A stretch of 64,000 nucleotides of DNA from Prevotella bivia DSM 20514. Lineage in GTDB: Bacteria; Bacteroidota; Bacteroidia; Bacteroidales; Bacteroidaceae. The notes beneath the pieces are model-generated. The model saw only the letters and a list, made by a program, of their open reading frames with translations. It made no database searches and was not told where the DNA came from. Made by a program: the position numbers and the translations under genes. This document shows positions 25,998 to 37,400 of this stretch, one piece after another (the first letter of the stretch is position 1; the number at the start of each line of letters is the position of its first letter). Location: positions 225,500 to 289,499 of the forward strand of contig NZ_JH660660.1 in the NCBI RefSeq assembly GCF_000262545.1. The letters run 5' to 3'.

Positions 25998-28145
25998 ATG
26001 AACAAATACACACTGCATATAGCCCACATACTAGGGCTAAATGAGAAAAAAGTAGATGCTACGATCGCCCTTTTAGAAGAGGGCTGTACCATCCCTTTCA
26101 TCTCACGTTATCGCAAAGAAAAGACGGGCAACCTTGACGAAGTAGCTATAACAAGCATTAATGAGCTAGTTAGTTCAATGAGGGAGTTAGACAAGCGTAA
26201 GGAGACTATCATCAAGACCATTAGCGAACAAAATAAACTTACTCCAGAACTTGAACAAAAGATCCTATCTTGTTGTATTTCAACAGAATTAGAAGATATA
26301 TACCTACCCTATAAACCTAAACGCCGAACACGCGCACAGATAGCGCGCGAGCAGGGCTTAGAACCCCTAGCTAGCCTTCTTCTGCTACAACGCGAGCAGA
26401 AGCCTAAGGAAGCCGCAAAGCGTTTCTTAAAGGGTGATATTACCACCATTGAGCAAGCCATGAATGGTGCGAAAGATATTATTGCGGAAACCATTAGTGA
26501 GAACCAAGATGCACGTAATGTGGTGCGCGAGGTGTTCAAGCGTGAAGCTATCATCTCCTCAAAGGTAATCAAGAAAATGGAAGCTACGGAGGAAGCACAG
26601 AAGTTCTCCGATTATTTCGATTTTTCAGAACCCCTGCGCCGCTGTAATAGTCATCGTCTTTTGGCAATGCGCCGAGGAGAAGCAGCAGGCATATTGCGCG
26701 TGGGTATCAGCATTGATGGCGAACAATGCAATTACAAGGTAGGTCGCATCTATTTGCAAGGAAAGAATCCTTGCAGTGGTTACCTATCAGAAGCAATCGA
26801 AGATGCGCTCAAACGACTTATCATACCTAGCATTGAAAACGAGTTTGCTGCTAGTAGTAAGGCACAAGCCGATGACGAAGCCATTAAGGTGTTTGCCGAA
26901 AACCTACGGCAGCTTCTCCTCTCAGCCCCCTTAGGGCAGAAGCGTGTCTTAGCACTCGACCCAGGTTTTGCTAATGGTTGCAAAATGGCTTGCCTTGATG
27001 CACAAGGCAATTTGCTCTACCACGAAATCATCTTCCCTCATCCTCCTCACAAGAAGTATATTGAGGCTGTGAATGCTGTGCAACAGATGATTAGTAAATA
27101 TGCCATTCAAGCAATAGCTATAGGCAATGGAACTGCGAGTCGAGAAAGTAAAGAATTTATAACCGACACACTGAAACAATGCAAGTTAGAGAATACTGTG
27201 CAAGTGTTTATTGTAAGTGAAGACGGCGCCTCTATCTATTCTGCTTCAACCACAGCTCGCGAAGAGTTTCCTCACGAAGATGTTACCACGCGTGGAGCCG
27301 TTTCCATTGGCAGACGACTCATTGATCCGCTAGCCGAACTTGTGAAGATCGACCCTAAAAGCATTGGTGTGGGACAGTATCAGCACGATGTCGATCAAAG
27401 CAAACTCAAGAAGTCGCTCGATCAGACTGTGGAGAGCTGTGTCAACCTCATTGGGGTAAATCTTAACACTGCGTCCAAGCATTTGCTTACCTATGTAAGT
27501 GGCTTAGGCACATCCCTTGCCCAAAACATAGTGGACTATCGTGCCGAAAACGGAGCTTTCACTTCGCGTGCCCAACTCAAAAAAGTACCTCGTCTGGGTA
27601 ATGTTGCTTATCAGCAGTGTGCTGGCTTCTTAAAGGTAACCAACGCTAAAAACCCTCTCGACAACTCTACTGTTCACCCAGAAAGCTACTACATCGTGGA
27701 ACAAATGGCAAAGGATAAGGGCTGTAAAGTAGCCGATTTGATAGGTAATAAAGAGCTTCTAAAAACTATTGCCCTACAGCAATATATCACCTCTGAAGTA
27801 GGACTCCCTACACTCACCGATATTATCAAAGAGCTAGAAAAACCTGGTGTTGATCCTCGCGAGCAGTTGGAAGAATTCGAGTTTGACGCTCATGTCCACA
27901 CTATCGACGATCTTGTCGTGGGAATGGAGCTACCTGGCATTGTTACTAATATCACCAACTTTGGTGCCTTCGTTGATCTCGGTGTGCATCAAGACGGACT
28001 AATCCATATCTCTCAGCTTGCTGATAAATTCGTATCTGATCCCAATTCGGTAGTCCACTTGCAGCAGCATGTGCGTGTAAAGATTATAGAAGTAGATCTT
28101 TGTCGTAAACGCATTGGACTGAGTATGAAGCATATAAAACAATAA
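25998..28145 (+). CDS. tex: RNA-binding transcription accessory protein Tex
   Basis: The domain order is as expected: an N-terminal helical domain (IPFISRYRKEKTGNLDEVAI), a YqgF/RNase H-like domain (RVLALDPGFANGCKMACLD), a helix-hairpin-helix region (VGVNLNTASKHLLTYVSGLG, then RLGNVAYQQCAGFL), and a C-terminal S1 RNA-binding domain (VGMELPGIVTNITNFGAFVD). At 715 aa it is a little short but complete. I chose the ATG at 25998 because the -7 element TAACTTTG (25961-25968) falls inside the longer reading frame. Tex binds nucleic acids and influences transcription and toxin expression in other species. Confidence 0.94.
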   Translation: MNKYTLHIAHILGLNEKKVDATIALLEEGCTIPFISRYRKEKTGNLDEVAITSINELVSSMRELDKRKETIIKTISEQNKLTPELEQKILSCCISTELEDIYLPYKPKRRTRAQIAREQGLEPLASLLLLQREQKPKEAAKRFLKGDITTIEQAMNGAKDIIAETISENQDARNVVREVFKREAIISSKVIKKMEATEEAQKFSDYFDFSEPLRRCNSHRLLAMRRGEAAGILRVGISIDGEQCNYKVGRIYLQGKNPCSGYLSEAIEDALKRLIIPSIENEFAASSKAQADDEAIKVFAENLRQLLLSAPLGQKRVLALDPGFANGCKMACLDAQGNLLYHEIIFPHPPHKKYIEAVNAVQQMISKYAIQAIAIGNGTASRESKEFITDTLKQCKLENTVQVFIVSEDGASIYSASTTAREEFPHEDVTTRGAVSIGRRLIDPLAELVKIDPKSIGVGQYQHDVDQSKLKKSLDQTVESCVNLIGVNLNTASKHLLTYVSGLGTSLAQNIVDYRAENGAFTSRAQLKKVPRLGNVAYQQCAGFLKVTNAKNPLDNSTVHPESYYIVEQMAKDKGCKVADLIGNKELLKTIALQQYITSEVGLPTLTDIIKELEKPGVDPREQLEEFEFDAHVHTIDDLVVGMELPGIVTNITNFGAFVDLGVHQDGLIHISQLADKFVSDPNSVVHLQQHVRVKIIEVDLCRKRIGLSMKHIKQ

Positions 28146-28166
28146 TTATCTTATACACTAAAAAAT

Positions 28167-28841
28167 ATGTTTTATCTTTTTATACTTCTTTTCAAGTTAA
28201 TACTATGCATAGTATTATTGAGTATAATAGCTTTTGTACTTGGCTTATTATTTATTCCTTTGGGGTATATAGGAAAAAAGTCAAACCGTAAACGAAAAAT
28301 GGTTTTGGCTTTCCTTTCACCTAATGTCGCAATTGGTATTTTTTTCTTTACGGCGATCATTGTTAGTTTAATCTTTTCTCTTTTTCAAGGCACAGGCTTA
28401 GGCATTTCTGATACGGTTACAATGCCTCTAAAGAACAATTATACACTCACTTATATCGATATACCCGACCAAGCTGGCATATATAAAGGAGATGACCACG
28501 AAGGCATTTTTTATCCTGTAAAGGAAGTACAATTAATGGGCGACTCGGTAATTGGCTCTTGTCATGGCACCTACTTCATCCTCAACACAAAAACTGATGA
28601 AAAGCAAGATAGTCTTACCTTTAAACAATTAACTGAAAAGGTTCACAGAAAACCTATTAAGCTCATGACAATTGAAAATTATGAAACTAAGTCGCACCAA
28701 GTAGAAAATATTGTTACGATAACTCTTGGAAGCATTCTTTCCATACTAGGCTTAATTGCTCTATGGAAAATTGGTTTATCCGATAATTGGAAAAGATTTC
28801 TTTCAATGTTACTACATCGGCAACAAACTAATAATCAATAG
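28167..28841 (+). CDS. Unrecognised membrane protein (224 aa)
   Basis: I do not recognise this family. Two N-terminal hydrophobic helices (about residues 3-32 and 47-75) are separated by a basic loop (GYIGKKSNRKRK). A soluble segment of about 105 residues follows, probably extracytoplasmic by the positive-inside rule. A third helix lies near residues 183-205 (ENIVTITLGSILSILGLIAL). The soluble part has beta-like stretches (YTLTYIDIPDQAGIYKG, HGTYFILNTKTDEKQDS) and no catalytic motif. It starts 21 bp after tex and may share its transcript. It is AT-rich like its surroundings. Confidence 0.6.
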   Translation: MFYLFILLFKLILCIVLLSIIAFVLGLLFIPLGYIGKKSNRKRKMVLAFLSPNVAIGIFFFTAIIVSLIFSLFQGTGLGISDTVTMPLKNNYTLTYIDIPDQAGIYKGDDHEGIFYPVKEVQLMGDSVIGSCHGTYFILNTKTDEKQDSLTFKQLTEKVHRKPIKLMTIENYETKSHQVENIVTITLGSILSILGLIALWKIGLSDNWKRFLSMLLHRQQTNNQ

Positions 28842-28852
28842 TTTATAAGACA

Positions 28853-28882
28853 TCATCTTTTACTTAACAAAAGATGACCTTT
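28853..28882 (+). terminator. Possible terminator after the membrane-protein gene
   Basis: TCATCTTTT and AAAAGATGA form a 9-bp stem with a 7-nt loop, followed by CCTTTT. The T run is weak. Confidence 0.45.
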
Positions 28883-29030
28883 TCTCATCAAAAACATAAT
28901 GTTTTGCGATGCAATAGCTTATGTATTGGTATAACATTATGAATAAATATTATATTTCCTCTATAATATTACCTTTTATAGAGACCTTTATATGATTCTT
29001 TAAAAGTTTTATTACGCATTATTGTAGTAG

Positions 29031-29069
29031 AAAAAAAGGCAGCCACCCATTTTCACACGGATAGCTACC
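29031..29069 (-). terminator. Terminator after typA
   Basis: On the minus strand an 11-bp stem with G-U pairs (GGTAGCTATCC with GGGTGGCTGCC) is followed by a seven-T run. It lies about 30 bp past the typA stop. Confidence 0.85.
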
Positions 29070-29097
29070 TATTTTAGTATATCGTTAAGCTAAAAAC

Positions 29098-30900
29098 TTA
29101 ATCTTTGTTAGCACGTTTACGCTCTTGATGGTCAAGAATAATCTTACGCATACGAATATTTTCTGGTGTTACCTCTACATACTCATCTGCCTTGATGTAT
29201 TCCAAACACTCTTCAAGACTCATTTCTGTCTTAGGAATAACACGAGCCTTTTCGTCAGATCCTGATGCACGAACGTTGGTAAGCTGTTTAGCCTTAGTTA
29301 CGTTGATAACAAGATCGTTATCATGAACGTGTTCACCCACTACTTGTCCACCGTAAACCTCTTCACCTGAGTCGATAAAGAACTTACCACGATCTTGCAA
29401 CTTATCAATAGCGTATGCGAAAGCAGTACCATTTTCAAGCGCAAGCATAGAGCCATTGGTGCGACGAGTAATCTCGCCCTTAAATGGTTGGTAATTCTTA
29501 TAGCGATGAGCCATAATAGCCTCTCCCTGACTAGCAGTAAGCACATTGGTACGCAAACCGATGATACCACGTGAAGGGATTTCAAAAGTGATATTAACAC
29601 GCTCACCCTCTGCGTCCATACCTAGCAAATCGCCCTTACGACGCGTTACCATATCAATCATTTTACTAGAGAAGTCGGTTGGCACATTAATGGTAAGCTC
29701 TTCGATAGGCTCACATTTCTGACCGTTGATCTCCTTATAGATAACTTGTGGCTGACCTACTTGAAGTTCATAACCCTCACGGCGCATGGTTTCGATAAGT
29801 ACAGAGAGGTGTAGCACGCCACGTCCACTAACGATCCACTTATCTGTAGCACCCTCGAAAGGACGAACACGCAACGCAAGGTTTTTCTCTAGCTCTTTCT
29901 CCAAACGATCGTTAATGTGGCGAGAAGTACAGAATTTGCCTTCCTTACCAAAGAATGGAGAGTCGTTAATAGTGAAAAGCATACTCATAGTAGGCTCATC
30001 AACAGCAATAGGTGGCAATGCTTCTGGGTTATCAAAGTCGGCAATGGTATCGCCAATTTCAAAATTATCCAAGCCTATAACAGCACAAATATCACCACTC
30101 TCTACAACATCTGTCTTAACATGCCCCATACCTTCAAAGGTATGTAGCTCTTTAATCTTAGTGCGTTCTTTAGAGCCATCACGGTGGCAAACAGTGATAT
30201 TCTGCCCATCTTTCAAAACGCCACGATGCACACGACCTACAGCAATACGACCCGTATATGAAGAATAGTCAAGCGATGTGATCAACATTTGTGGAGTACC
30301 CTCTAGCTGCTTTGGAGCAGGAATAGCCTCAACGATAAGATCAAGTAAGTAGTCAATATTATCAGTTGGTTGCTTCCAGCTCTTAGCCATCCAACCATTC
30401 TTTGCCGAACCATATACAACAGGAAAGTCGAGCTGCTCTTCTGTTGCATTAAGATCACACATAAGGTCGAATACCATTTCGTATACTTCTTCAGGGCGAC
30501 AGTTAGGTTTGTCCACTTTATTAATAACAACAACTGGCTTCAATCCTATTTCCAATGCCTTTTGAAGCACGAAGCGAGTCTGTGGCATAGGACCTTCAAA
30601 AGCATCCACAAGGAGCAAACAACCGTCAGCCATATTCAACACACGCTCTACTTCACCACCGAAATCAGAGTGTCCTGGAGTATCTAGAATATTAATCTTT
30701 GTACCTTTCCAATTGATACTAACATTCTTTGAGAGAATGGTAATACCTCGCTCTCGTTCCAAGTCATTAGAATCGAGAACTTCCCCACTGTTGTTTTGTC
30801 CGTCACGGAATAACTTACCAGCGAGCATCATCTTGTCAACCAAAGTTGTTTTACCATGGTCAACGTGCGCAATAACTGCGATGTTACGAATATCTTGCAT
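29098..30900 (-). CDS. typA: Ribosome-associated translational GTPase TypA/BipA
   Basis: This is a translation-factor GTPase that binds the ribosome and aids large-subunit assembly and stress growth. G1 [14 protein letters not shown] is at residues 10-23, followed by the G2 region [10 protein letters not shown]3 [12 protein letters not shown] and G4 VVINKVDKP. Elongation-factor domains II, III and V follow. The TypA-specific C-terminal region contains [20 protein letters not shown]. At 600 aa it is standard length. It is divergent from rpsO. A minus-strand -7 element TACTTTTG lies at 30938-30945, with a leader of about 35 nt. Confidence 0.97.
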   Translation of the reverse strand: MQDIRNIAVIAHVDHGKTTLVDKMMLAGKLFRDGQNNSGEVLDSNDLERERGITILSKNVSINWKGTKINILDTPGHSDFGGEVERVLNMADGCLLLVDAFEGPMPQTRFVLQKALEIGLKPVVVINKVDKPNCRPEEVYEMVFDLMCDLNATEEQLDFPVVYGSAKNGWMAKSWKQPTDNIDYLLDLIVEAIPAPKQLEGTPQMLITSLDYSSYTGRIAVGRVHRGVLKDGQNITVCHRDGSKERTKIKELHTFEGMGHVKTDVVESGDICAVIGLDNFEIGDTIADFDNPEALPPIAVDEPTMSMLFTINDSPFFGKEGKFCTSRHINDRLEKELEKNLALRVRPFEGATDKWIVSGRGVLHLSVLIETMRREGYELQVGQPQVIYKEINGQKCEPIEELTINVPTDFSSKMIDMVTRRKGDLLGMDAEGERVNITFEIPSRGIIGLRTNVLTASQGEAIMAHRYKNYQPFKGEITRRTNGSMLALENGTAFAYAIDKLQDRGKFFIDSGEEVYGGQVVGEHVHDNDLVINVTKAKQLTNVRASGSDEKARVIPKTEMSLEECLEYIKADEYVEVTPENIRMRKIILDHQERKRANKD

Positions 30901-30965
30901 GAATTTACCTTAAAAAGATTTTTCTTAAAATCAAATGCAAAAGTACGAAGAAAAAGTGGTAAATA

Positions 30966-30996
30966 CTTGTAATCAACATAAAAAGTTGTACCTTTG
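30966..30996 (+). promoter_or_regulatory. Promoter of rpsO
   Basis: A -33 CTTG (30966-30969) and a -7 TACCTTTG (30989-30996) have a 19 bp spacer. The predicted leader is about 105 nt, long for this genome. Confidence 0.65.
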
Positions 30997-30999
30997 CAG

Positions 31000-31108
31000 C
31001 GCATTTTCGGAAAGCCCGATGCATTTGAGATTGTAACCCGCTGTGATTAATGACGGTTGAGCAATCGAAAAATGTAATTGCAAACAAATAATTAATCCAT
31101 TTTAAATC
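31000..31108 (+). promoter_or_regulatory. Structured 5' leader of rpsO, candidate S15 autoregulatory element
   Basis: Two hairpins can be drawn. The first uses TCGG (31007-31010) with CCGA (31016-31019), extended outward by GCA with TGC. The second pairs GATTG with CAATC and, inside that, AACC-G with CGGTT around a 13-nt loop, spanning about 31031-31068. An A/T-rich tail leads to the ATG. Ribosomal protein S15 represses its own mRNA through leader structures in several phyla. That this leader does so here is inference. Confidence 0.4.
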
Positions 31109-31384
31109 ATGTATTTAAACAAAGAAAAAAAGCAAGAGATCTTCGGACAGTATGGTAAGGCACAAAAGACTACAGACACTGGTTCTGCAGAAAGCCAAAT
31201 CGCTCTTTTCTCTTATCGTATCAAGAACTTGACCGAGCATGTTAAGAAGAACCGTAAGGACTACGTTACTACTCGTTCAATTACTCGTCTAGTAGGTAAG
31301 CGTCGTGCCCTCCTAAACTATTTGTACAAGATAGATGTTGAGCGCTACCGTGCTATCATCAAGGCACTAGGTCTTCGTAAGTAA
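31109..31384 (+). CDS. rpsO: 30S ribosomal protein S15
   Basis: S15 binds the three-way junction of 16S rRNA early in 30S assembly. The protein of 91 aa contains the family signature: TGSAESQIALFSYRIKNLTE, then HVKKNRKDYVTTRSITRLVG and the C-terminal RRALLNYLYKID. It stands alone with its own promoter, a long leader and a strong terminator, and is not followed by pnp. Its 5' leader may provide feedback control. Confidence 0.98.
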   Translation: MYLNKEKKQEIFGQYGKAQKTTDTGSAESQIALFSYRIKNLTEHVKKNRKDYVTTRSITRLVGKRRALLNYLYKIDVERYRAIIKALGLRK

Positions 31385-31402
31385 GCTATTGCTAAGAAAA
31401 TA

Positions 31403-31438
31403 AAAAAGTGGCTAGGAAGTTTTTTCTAGCCACTTTTT
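31403..31438. terminator. Bidirectional terminator between rpsO and the nuclease gene
   Basis: AAAAAGTGGCTAG and CTAGCCACTTTTT form a perfect 13-bp stem. A and T runs on both sides suit termination of rpsO on the plus strand and of the AddB-like gene on the minus strand. Confidence 0.9.
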
Positions 31439-31494
31439 GTTTCTATCAGCTATCGGAACTAGCAAACAGTAATAACAGCTTTAATCACTTAACA

Positions 31495-34389
31495 CTATCT
31501 TCCACACATAAACTTAAAAGGACAATAGCCACATAGCTTGAGGTTGTCTGTTGGAGTAAACGGTTTTGTTTCATCATAAAGACTTTCTAATACAGAAGCT
31601 AAGCTTTCCATAAACTCTTTATGATATTTTGAAACATCAGTTACTTCTTCTTTATCAATACAAACAATAGGGGAATAATCTTTTTTGCTAGCATATTGAA
31701 TAAAGAGCAAAGCAGGTGTAACTGGCAAATGGTGAGGATTAAAGTTAGCAGGCAAAATTCCATTTTGTATTTTTACTTTATTCTCAGCCATTAGTAAGCT
31801 ATAAAGCATTGATTGCATAACATAATCACTCTTCTTGTCTAACAATTCAGGACTAAAGATAGAAGGAATATCAGGCATAGGCTTTGCTTCTGCTCTACCT
31901 GTTTTATAATCAACAACACGTAGGCGTTTGATAGTGGTATGATCGCCTAAGGCATAAGTAGCCATATCTAATCTATCGACACGCCCTCCTACTCGTTTTT
32001 TATAAAGCTTCCCTGCAATATTTACCTCAACATCATCTTCTACATCAAACTCATGTGCAAGGACTTTAATAGGAGCAACTGCCTGATCAAGGCGTAGCAA
32101 CTGTAGTAAATACTTCTTAATTACTTCTTTGTTGAGAAGTTGTAAACCATTAAGGTTTAATTTATTACCCTTTAAGAAGTCTTTCCTATTAAAGAGTTCT
32201 GAAGCAATAGCCTGATCAATTATGCTATTGAGCATATTTGGTTTAGCAAGTATTGTTCCTATGGTTGCAGCAGAAACCTCTTCCCCTTTAAATATATCTT
32301 TATACATAAGTTCGGCAGCTTTATGAAAGATGTTTCCAAAGACACGGTTATCAATGCTATCTTCATCAACAATATCTTGCGTATCAATACCTACTACATA
32401 TTTATAATAGAACTTCACAGGGCAAGCAATAAAAGTATTAATAGCAGTGGGTGAAAACTTAGAGATATGCAAGAGTTTTGCCATAACTCGCCTATCTTTC
32501 GTTATCGGTTCGGCTATGAAATTATGTTGCTCTTGTCCTGCTTTAAGCACATAGCGGTGGATTTTGCGCTCAGTTTTTGTCCACTCTACCATAAACTGCA
32601 ACATAAATCTGCTCATTTCTCCTGTCTTTATTCCTTGTGTTGAGTTATTATAAAGAATAGTTACATCGCTTGCACGCTGAATGAGACGATGAAAATAATA
32701 GCTAAAGATAGATATTTTATTATTTACTGTAGTTAGTTCAAAGGCGTGGCGAATGGCATGAGGAATGAATGAAGCATCGTCCACTCCCTTTGGCATATTA
32801 CCCTCGTTACATGAAAGGATAAGTACATGATCAAAGTCAAGGTTACGCGTTTCTAGTACACCCATTATTTGCACACCTTGTGCTGGTTCGCCATGGAAAG
32901 GCACGCTAGTAGCATTGGTGAGTTGAACGAGTAAGCGACGGAAAATAATAATATCATGATCAAGATAATAGGAGCCATCTTCTTGCACAGTCATCAAGTC
33001 GACAAACTTACTAAGCAGCGTGTACATTCTAAATACCGATTCTTGGAATAATGGGTCGGCTTGTGTGCGCCCATTAATTCCCACTTGCCTAATAATATTG
33101 GCAAGCCATTCCACAAAAGCTAGCATATTCTGTGCATCGTGAGGATGATAGTCCATACCCTCCCACAGTACATAAAATTGTTTTTCTTCATTTATCTGTT
33201 GGAGAAGTTCTTCTGCATTGCTCCAAACATATTTTGCGTAGGGGTGGCGAAGAACACGATTAGCATAGCGAAGTCGGAAACGTTGCTCGGTAAGCGAATA
33301 GCCATCCACTTGAAGCTTAATAATCTGCGTTACGAAAGAGGAGATAAGCGATTGCTGTAGAGGGTATCCTGTGGTAACGTTTAACGTTTCTACCTCCGTT
33401 GGAATACAATGGATTACTGTTTGCAATAAGTTTTCATCACATAATACAATAGCTGTCTTTCGTCCATCAAGATAACGATCATTCTCTTTAAGCCATTGCG
33501 TGATATAGCGTGCTTGCATATTTTCTGTAGGCGAGGCTATAAATGAAATATCTTTATCCCTGTCAAGATTACTAAAAATGGTATGATCATTATCTTTTAG
33601 CTCATTCGGAAATCTCTCTAACCATCGTTGAATATATCTACCAGCTTCGCGCCCTGTTTTGAGATAGTAATTATCGTAATCCCAATAAAATGCTGCTTTA
33701 TCGGCTTCGTTTAAGAAAGTAAATAAGCGTTGTTCTACCTGCTGTAACACATTAAATCCGATAAAGATATAACGATCATAAGGCAAAGTAAGATTATTGT
33801 TTTCTATCACATCACGATATAACATACCCTCATAAGCCATACCTTGCGTGCGAAGACGGCGTTTATACTCAGTGTAAATATCAAAAAGCTTATTCCAAAA
33901 CTCATGAAAACGCTTACGCAAGCTGTCCTCATCGGTATTAATATTGGTGAAAACCTTTTGTAGTTCGGCTACCTGTTCTGGTGTGAGATAGTCGAGCGAC
34001 TCCATTTCTTTATTGGCACTTAGCAAGCCAAAAACCTTCTCTGCAGGCGCTAAGTTTTTGTCTATATCATCAAAATCGGCAAGAAGTAACTCTCCCCAAC
34101 CATAGAATTGGTCAAGGGTTTCGGTTTTCTTCGTAATGTCCATATACACCTTATGCAAAATGCAGATATTCTTGATAGAGTCGGAAACTGTGAGCGTTGA
34201 TTGCTCACGAAAGAATTCGGAAATAGTAATGTAGGCTGGCGACCACACAGGACTGTCTGATATTCGTGCTATTTCTTGATTAAGAAACAATGCCGCACGC
34301 TTATTAGGAAAAACTACAGCAATGCGTGCTAAACCATTAGGATACTTATTTAATAAGTCTTTGGCAACGTATGATAAGAAAGATTTCAT
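31495..34389 (-). CDS. AddB-like PD-(D/E)XK nuclease of a helicase-nuclease pair (964 aa)
   Basis: This looks like the second subunit of a RecBCD/AddAB-type double-strand-break resection enzyme. The N-terminus has a degenerate helicase start (ARIAVVFPNKRAALFLNQEI). The C-terminal nuclease domain carries the PD-(D/E)XK core LRVVDYKTG. A likely iron-sulphur cluster is formed by an early Cys (TFIACPVKFYYKYV) and three late ones in LCGYCPFKFMCGR, as in AddB. No functional Walker A is visible. It starts 21 bp after the UvrD-like gene and is probably translated with it. Assignment to AddB is by architecture; orthology is not tested. Confidence 0.85.
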   Translation of the reverse strand: MKSFLSYVAKDLLNKYPNGLARIAVVFPNKRAALFLNQEIARISDSPVWSPAYITISEFFREQSTLTVSDSIKNICILHKVYMDITKKTETLDQFYGWGELLLADFDDIDKNLAPAEKVFGLLSANKEMESLDYLTPEQVAELQKVFTNINTDEDSLRKRFHEFWNKLFDIYTEYKRRLRTQGMAYEGMLYRDVIENNNLTLPYDRYIFIGFNVLQQVEQRLFTFLNEADKAAFYWDYDNYYLKTGREAGRYIQRWLERFPNELKDNDHTIFSNLDRDKDISFIASPTENMQARYITQWLKENDRYLDGRKTAIVLCDENLLQTVIHCIPTEVETLNVTTGYPLQQSLISSFVTQIIKLQVDGYSLTEQRFRLRYANRVLRHPYAKYVWSNAEELLQQINEEKQFYVLWEGMDYHPHDAQNMLAFVEWLANIIRQVGINGRTQADPLFQESVFRMYTLLSKFVDLMTVQEDGSYYLDHDIIIFRRLLVQLTNATSVPFHGEPAQGVQIMGVLETRNLDFDHVLILSCNEGNMPKGVDDASFIPHAIRHAFELTTVNNKISIFSYYFHRLIQRASDVTILYNNSTQGIKTGEMSRFMLQFMVEWTKTERKIHRYVLKAGQEQHNFIAEPITKDRRVMAKLLHISKFSPTAINTFIACPVKFYYKYVVGIDTQDIVDEDSIDNRVFGNIFHKAAELMYKDIFKGEEVSAATIGTILAKPNMLNSIIDQAIASELFNRKDFLKGNKLNLNGLQLLNKEVIKKYLLQLLRLDQAVAPIKVLAHEFDVEDDVEVNIAGKLYKKRVGGRVDRLDMATYALGDHTTIKRLRVVDYKTGRAEAKPMPDIPSIFSPELLDKKSDYVMQSMLYSLLMAENKVKIQNGILPANFNPHHLPVTPALLFIQYASKKDYSPIVCIDKEEVTDVSKYHKEFMESLASVLESLYDETKPFTPTDNLKLCGYCPFKFMCGR

Positions 34390-34410
34390 GATTTATTAAG
34401 AATAGAAAAA

Positions 34411-37400
34411 TTAAACAGACAGAATTTCACCACGCATTACATACCACAGAAACCCTGTTACTTTCTGATGCCCCATTTGCTGAAGCAACAGAATATAACG
34501 ATGCACTTGCTCGTAATACTCGTTTCTGTGATTACCAAATTTATAATCAATAACCACCATTTCATCGCCTTTAGTAATAACACGGTCAGGACGTTGTTCG
34601 TAATAACGATCGGTAGCTTTATCGTATTGCAGAATAGTACATTCATTATATACCTCCCACTCGCCTGCAAACCATGATTTTACTTGTTCATTATTGAGAG
34701 CTGCTGTTATTTGTTGGCGTAACTGTGCCGATGATATATCATCATTATAGATCACTCCCTCGGCTTCCAATGCCTGAAGATGTGGTTCAATATCGGCAAG
34801 TGTTTTGATAGAAGAGAAGATATTGTGTAGCACACTACCCACTTGCATATACTTTTGCCTATCAGTAATCTCCTCACCCTGTACAAAAGCATCACTCTTG
34901 TTACTTTGTCGGAAGCTCACCGCAGCATTAAAAGTTTCAATACGAATATCTTTGGGCTGGGGAATTACGGTAAATGGATTGGTAAATTCTTCTTCCTTTT
35001 TCTTGTTTGGTTCATATTCATGAGCTGATAGCAAAGTGCCAAATTCAAAGCAAATAGGTTCATCGCTCTTTGTTTCATCGTCTTTTTCTTTTGTTGATTC
35101 AGAATATTTAGCATTCGGCAATGTAGTCCCTAAAGCCTTTAAGCAGTGCCATAATAAATTGCTACGTCTATTACTGTCTGCTATGTTTTTTCCAGAAAGG
35201 AATAGATTTTTCCCAGCACGCGTAAAGGCAACATAGAGAAGATTGAGGTTATCTATTATGTTCTGAAAATGCTCCTCACTATAATCAGCAGAAAAGAAAC
35301 TATTTTCTAAGTCTTTTTTAAATGAAACAGGAATAATAGGCAATTGCGAGAAAGGTTCTACTTTATTCTTACCATCCACCCAAAAGATAGTATTCTTTTT
35401 CTCTAACTCCCAATCACAGAAAGGTATCAACACATTATCAAACTCTAAGCCCTTACTCTTATGAATAGTGAGAATACGAATACCATCTACATCATCTGTC
35501 TGAATATTTACTCCACAGAGACTGTCATCCCATTCCTTTACGAAGTCGTCAATATCGGCAGGGTTATCGCGTAAATAGTCGTTGAGAACATCATAAAAAG
35601 TGCTAATATACGCATTCTCTACCGACAAGTTTTTGAGTTGGAAAAGCGAATAAAGTTTATCAACTAAGTCGATTAACGATAAACGTAGCAACTTTTCTCT
35701 ATCCATTACATATTCGCTAGGAAGTGAAACGTTGAGGTGCTTTCGGATAAACTCTTCTTTTTGCTCGTAATAATGTTCATCATGCGCTATGTCCACAACA
35801 TCCGATACTAACTTTGTGCTACGCTCTTTAGCAAAATCGTATTCTGGGTTCACCACTTGATAGTATGCTCTCACAAGTTTAGCACGCGTTAAGTTATCAG
35901 ACGGTTGGGCAAGTAATCTTAGTGCTTCCACCAAAATATTAACGGCAAGCGAAGCATCAAGACGGAAAGCCTCTTCTGAAACAATGGCAATATGCTTCCC
36001 CCATTCTGTTCCATTAATTGTAGTTACAATATCGGCAATCTCTTTTTTGTTACGCACAAGGATAGCTATACTTTTTTGAGAATAACCTATGTCGAGTAAT
36101 TGCTTTATATTATCAGCTAATTCTGCTAAAATATCATTAGCATATACTGCATCCTTCTTGTAGAAAGTAGCCTTTACAAAGCCACGTTCATCAGCCTTTG
36201 GACTTTTCTGTGCCACATCAGCATAAGCCAATTTTAGCTTTTCTTTTTGTGAATGTTCGAGCTTATCTATCTTCTTATCCTTTGATGGTGTAAAATAGTC
36301 TTCTGGATATTCATAAACATTCATAGCTTGAAGGAAGAAAGCATTATTAAACCGAATAATATTTGCCTCTGAACGATAGTTAGTGGCTAGTGTTTTCAGT
36401 TCTATTGATGAAGTATCTACATAGCTACCATCTGCTGGTTTAATACTTTCTTCTATATTGTTGAGCAATTCCCAATCGCCCTGACGCCACCTATAGATAC
36501 TCTGCTTAACATCGCCTACCAATAGATTGTGTGAACCTATTTCTGCCATACAATTAAGCAAAAGCTTTTTAAAGTTATCCCACTGTACACGGGAAGTGTC
36601 CTGAAACTCATCTATCATGATGTACTTCAGCATTGCTCCTATTCGCTCAAAGACAAAAGGAATATCATTATCTTTCATCAAGTTTTTTAAAAGCGATTGT
36701 GTATTGCTCAGCATAAAACGATGATTTTCTAAATTATCATCCTCCACTTGCTTGGCTATCTTGTGCAGAAGACGGAGCTTAGAGAGATGTAGCAATACAA
36801 GCTTACTAGTGCAATACATTTTCCATCCTTCTATACGACTTGCTTCCAAGTTAGCAACCATTTCGGTTAGTCCTACTCCGTCCACAAAACTATTAAGCAT
36901 TTCCTTGTCAGCCTTCTTGGAGCATTTAGACGAAGCCCACTGCTTCTCACCCTCTATAATCCGCTGTGTGTGAATGTGTGGATCACCATTTTCTATCTTA
37001 CCTTTGGATAGCTTTACCACCTGATTATAGGCATAACTAGCGAAGTAATTTATAGGAATAGCACTAGTAGCAATTTTCTCTACTATATTTTTTGCTTTTT
37101 CTTTAATACTTTTTTCATAATCTATACATACAAAACGCAAGCGTTTAATAAAGTCGGTAACGAACTTCTCGTCTTTGAAAATTTTGTCTAATTGCTTTTC
37201 ATGAGTTTTGTAAAGTTCATCAAATATAGTCTTGCCAAACTCTTTGATTTCTTTTACTACATTCCAACTCCTATCCTCTTCGATGTTTGATGAGATATAT
37301 TCGTCTATCCATCTTAACATTGGGTCGTTTTCTCTCAAACTGTCGATCAGTTGATCTACCGCCTTTGCTTCCACTTGCTGCGTATTTAGGTCTACACGCA

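Noticed and set aside
29786..30268. Plus-strand gene antisense to typA
   Set aside because: It is a long shadow frame within the highly conserved typA gene, rich in Ser/Arg and without domains.
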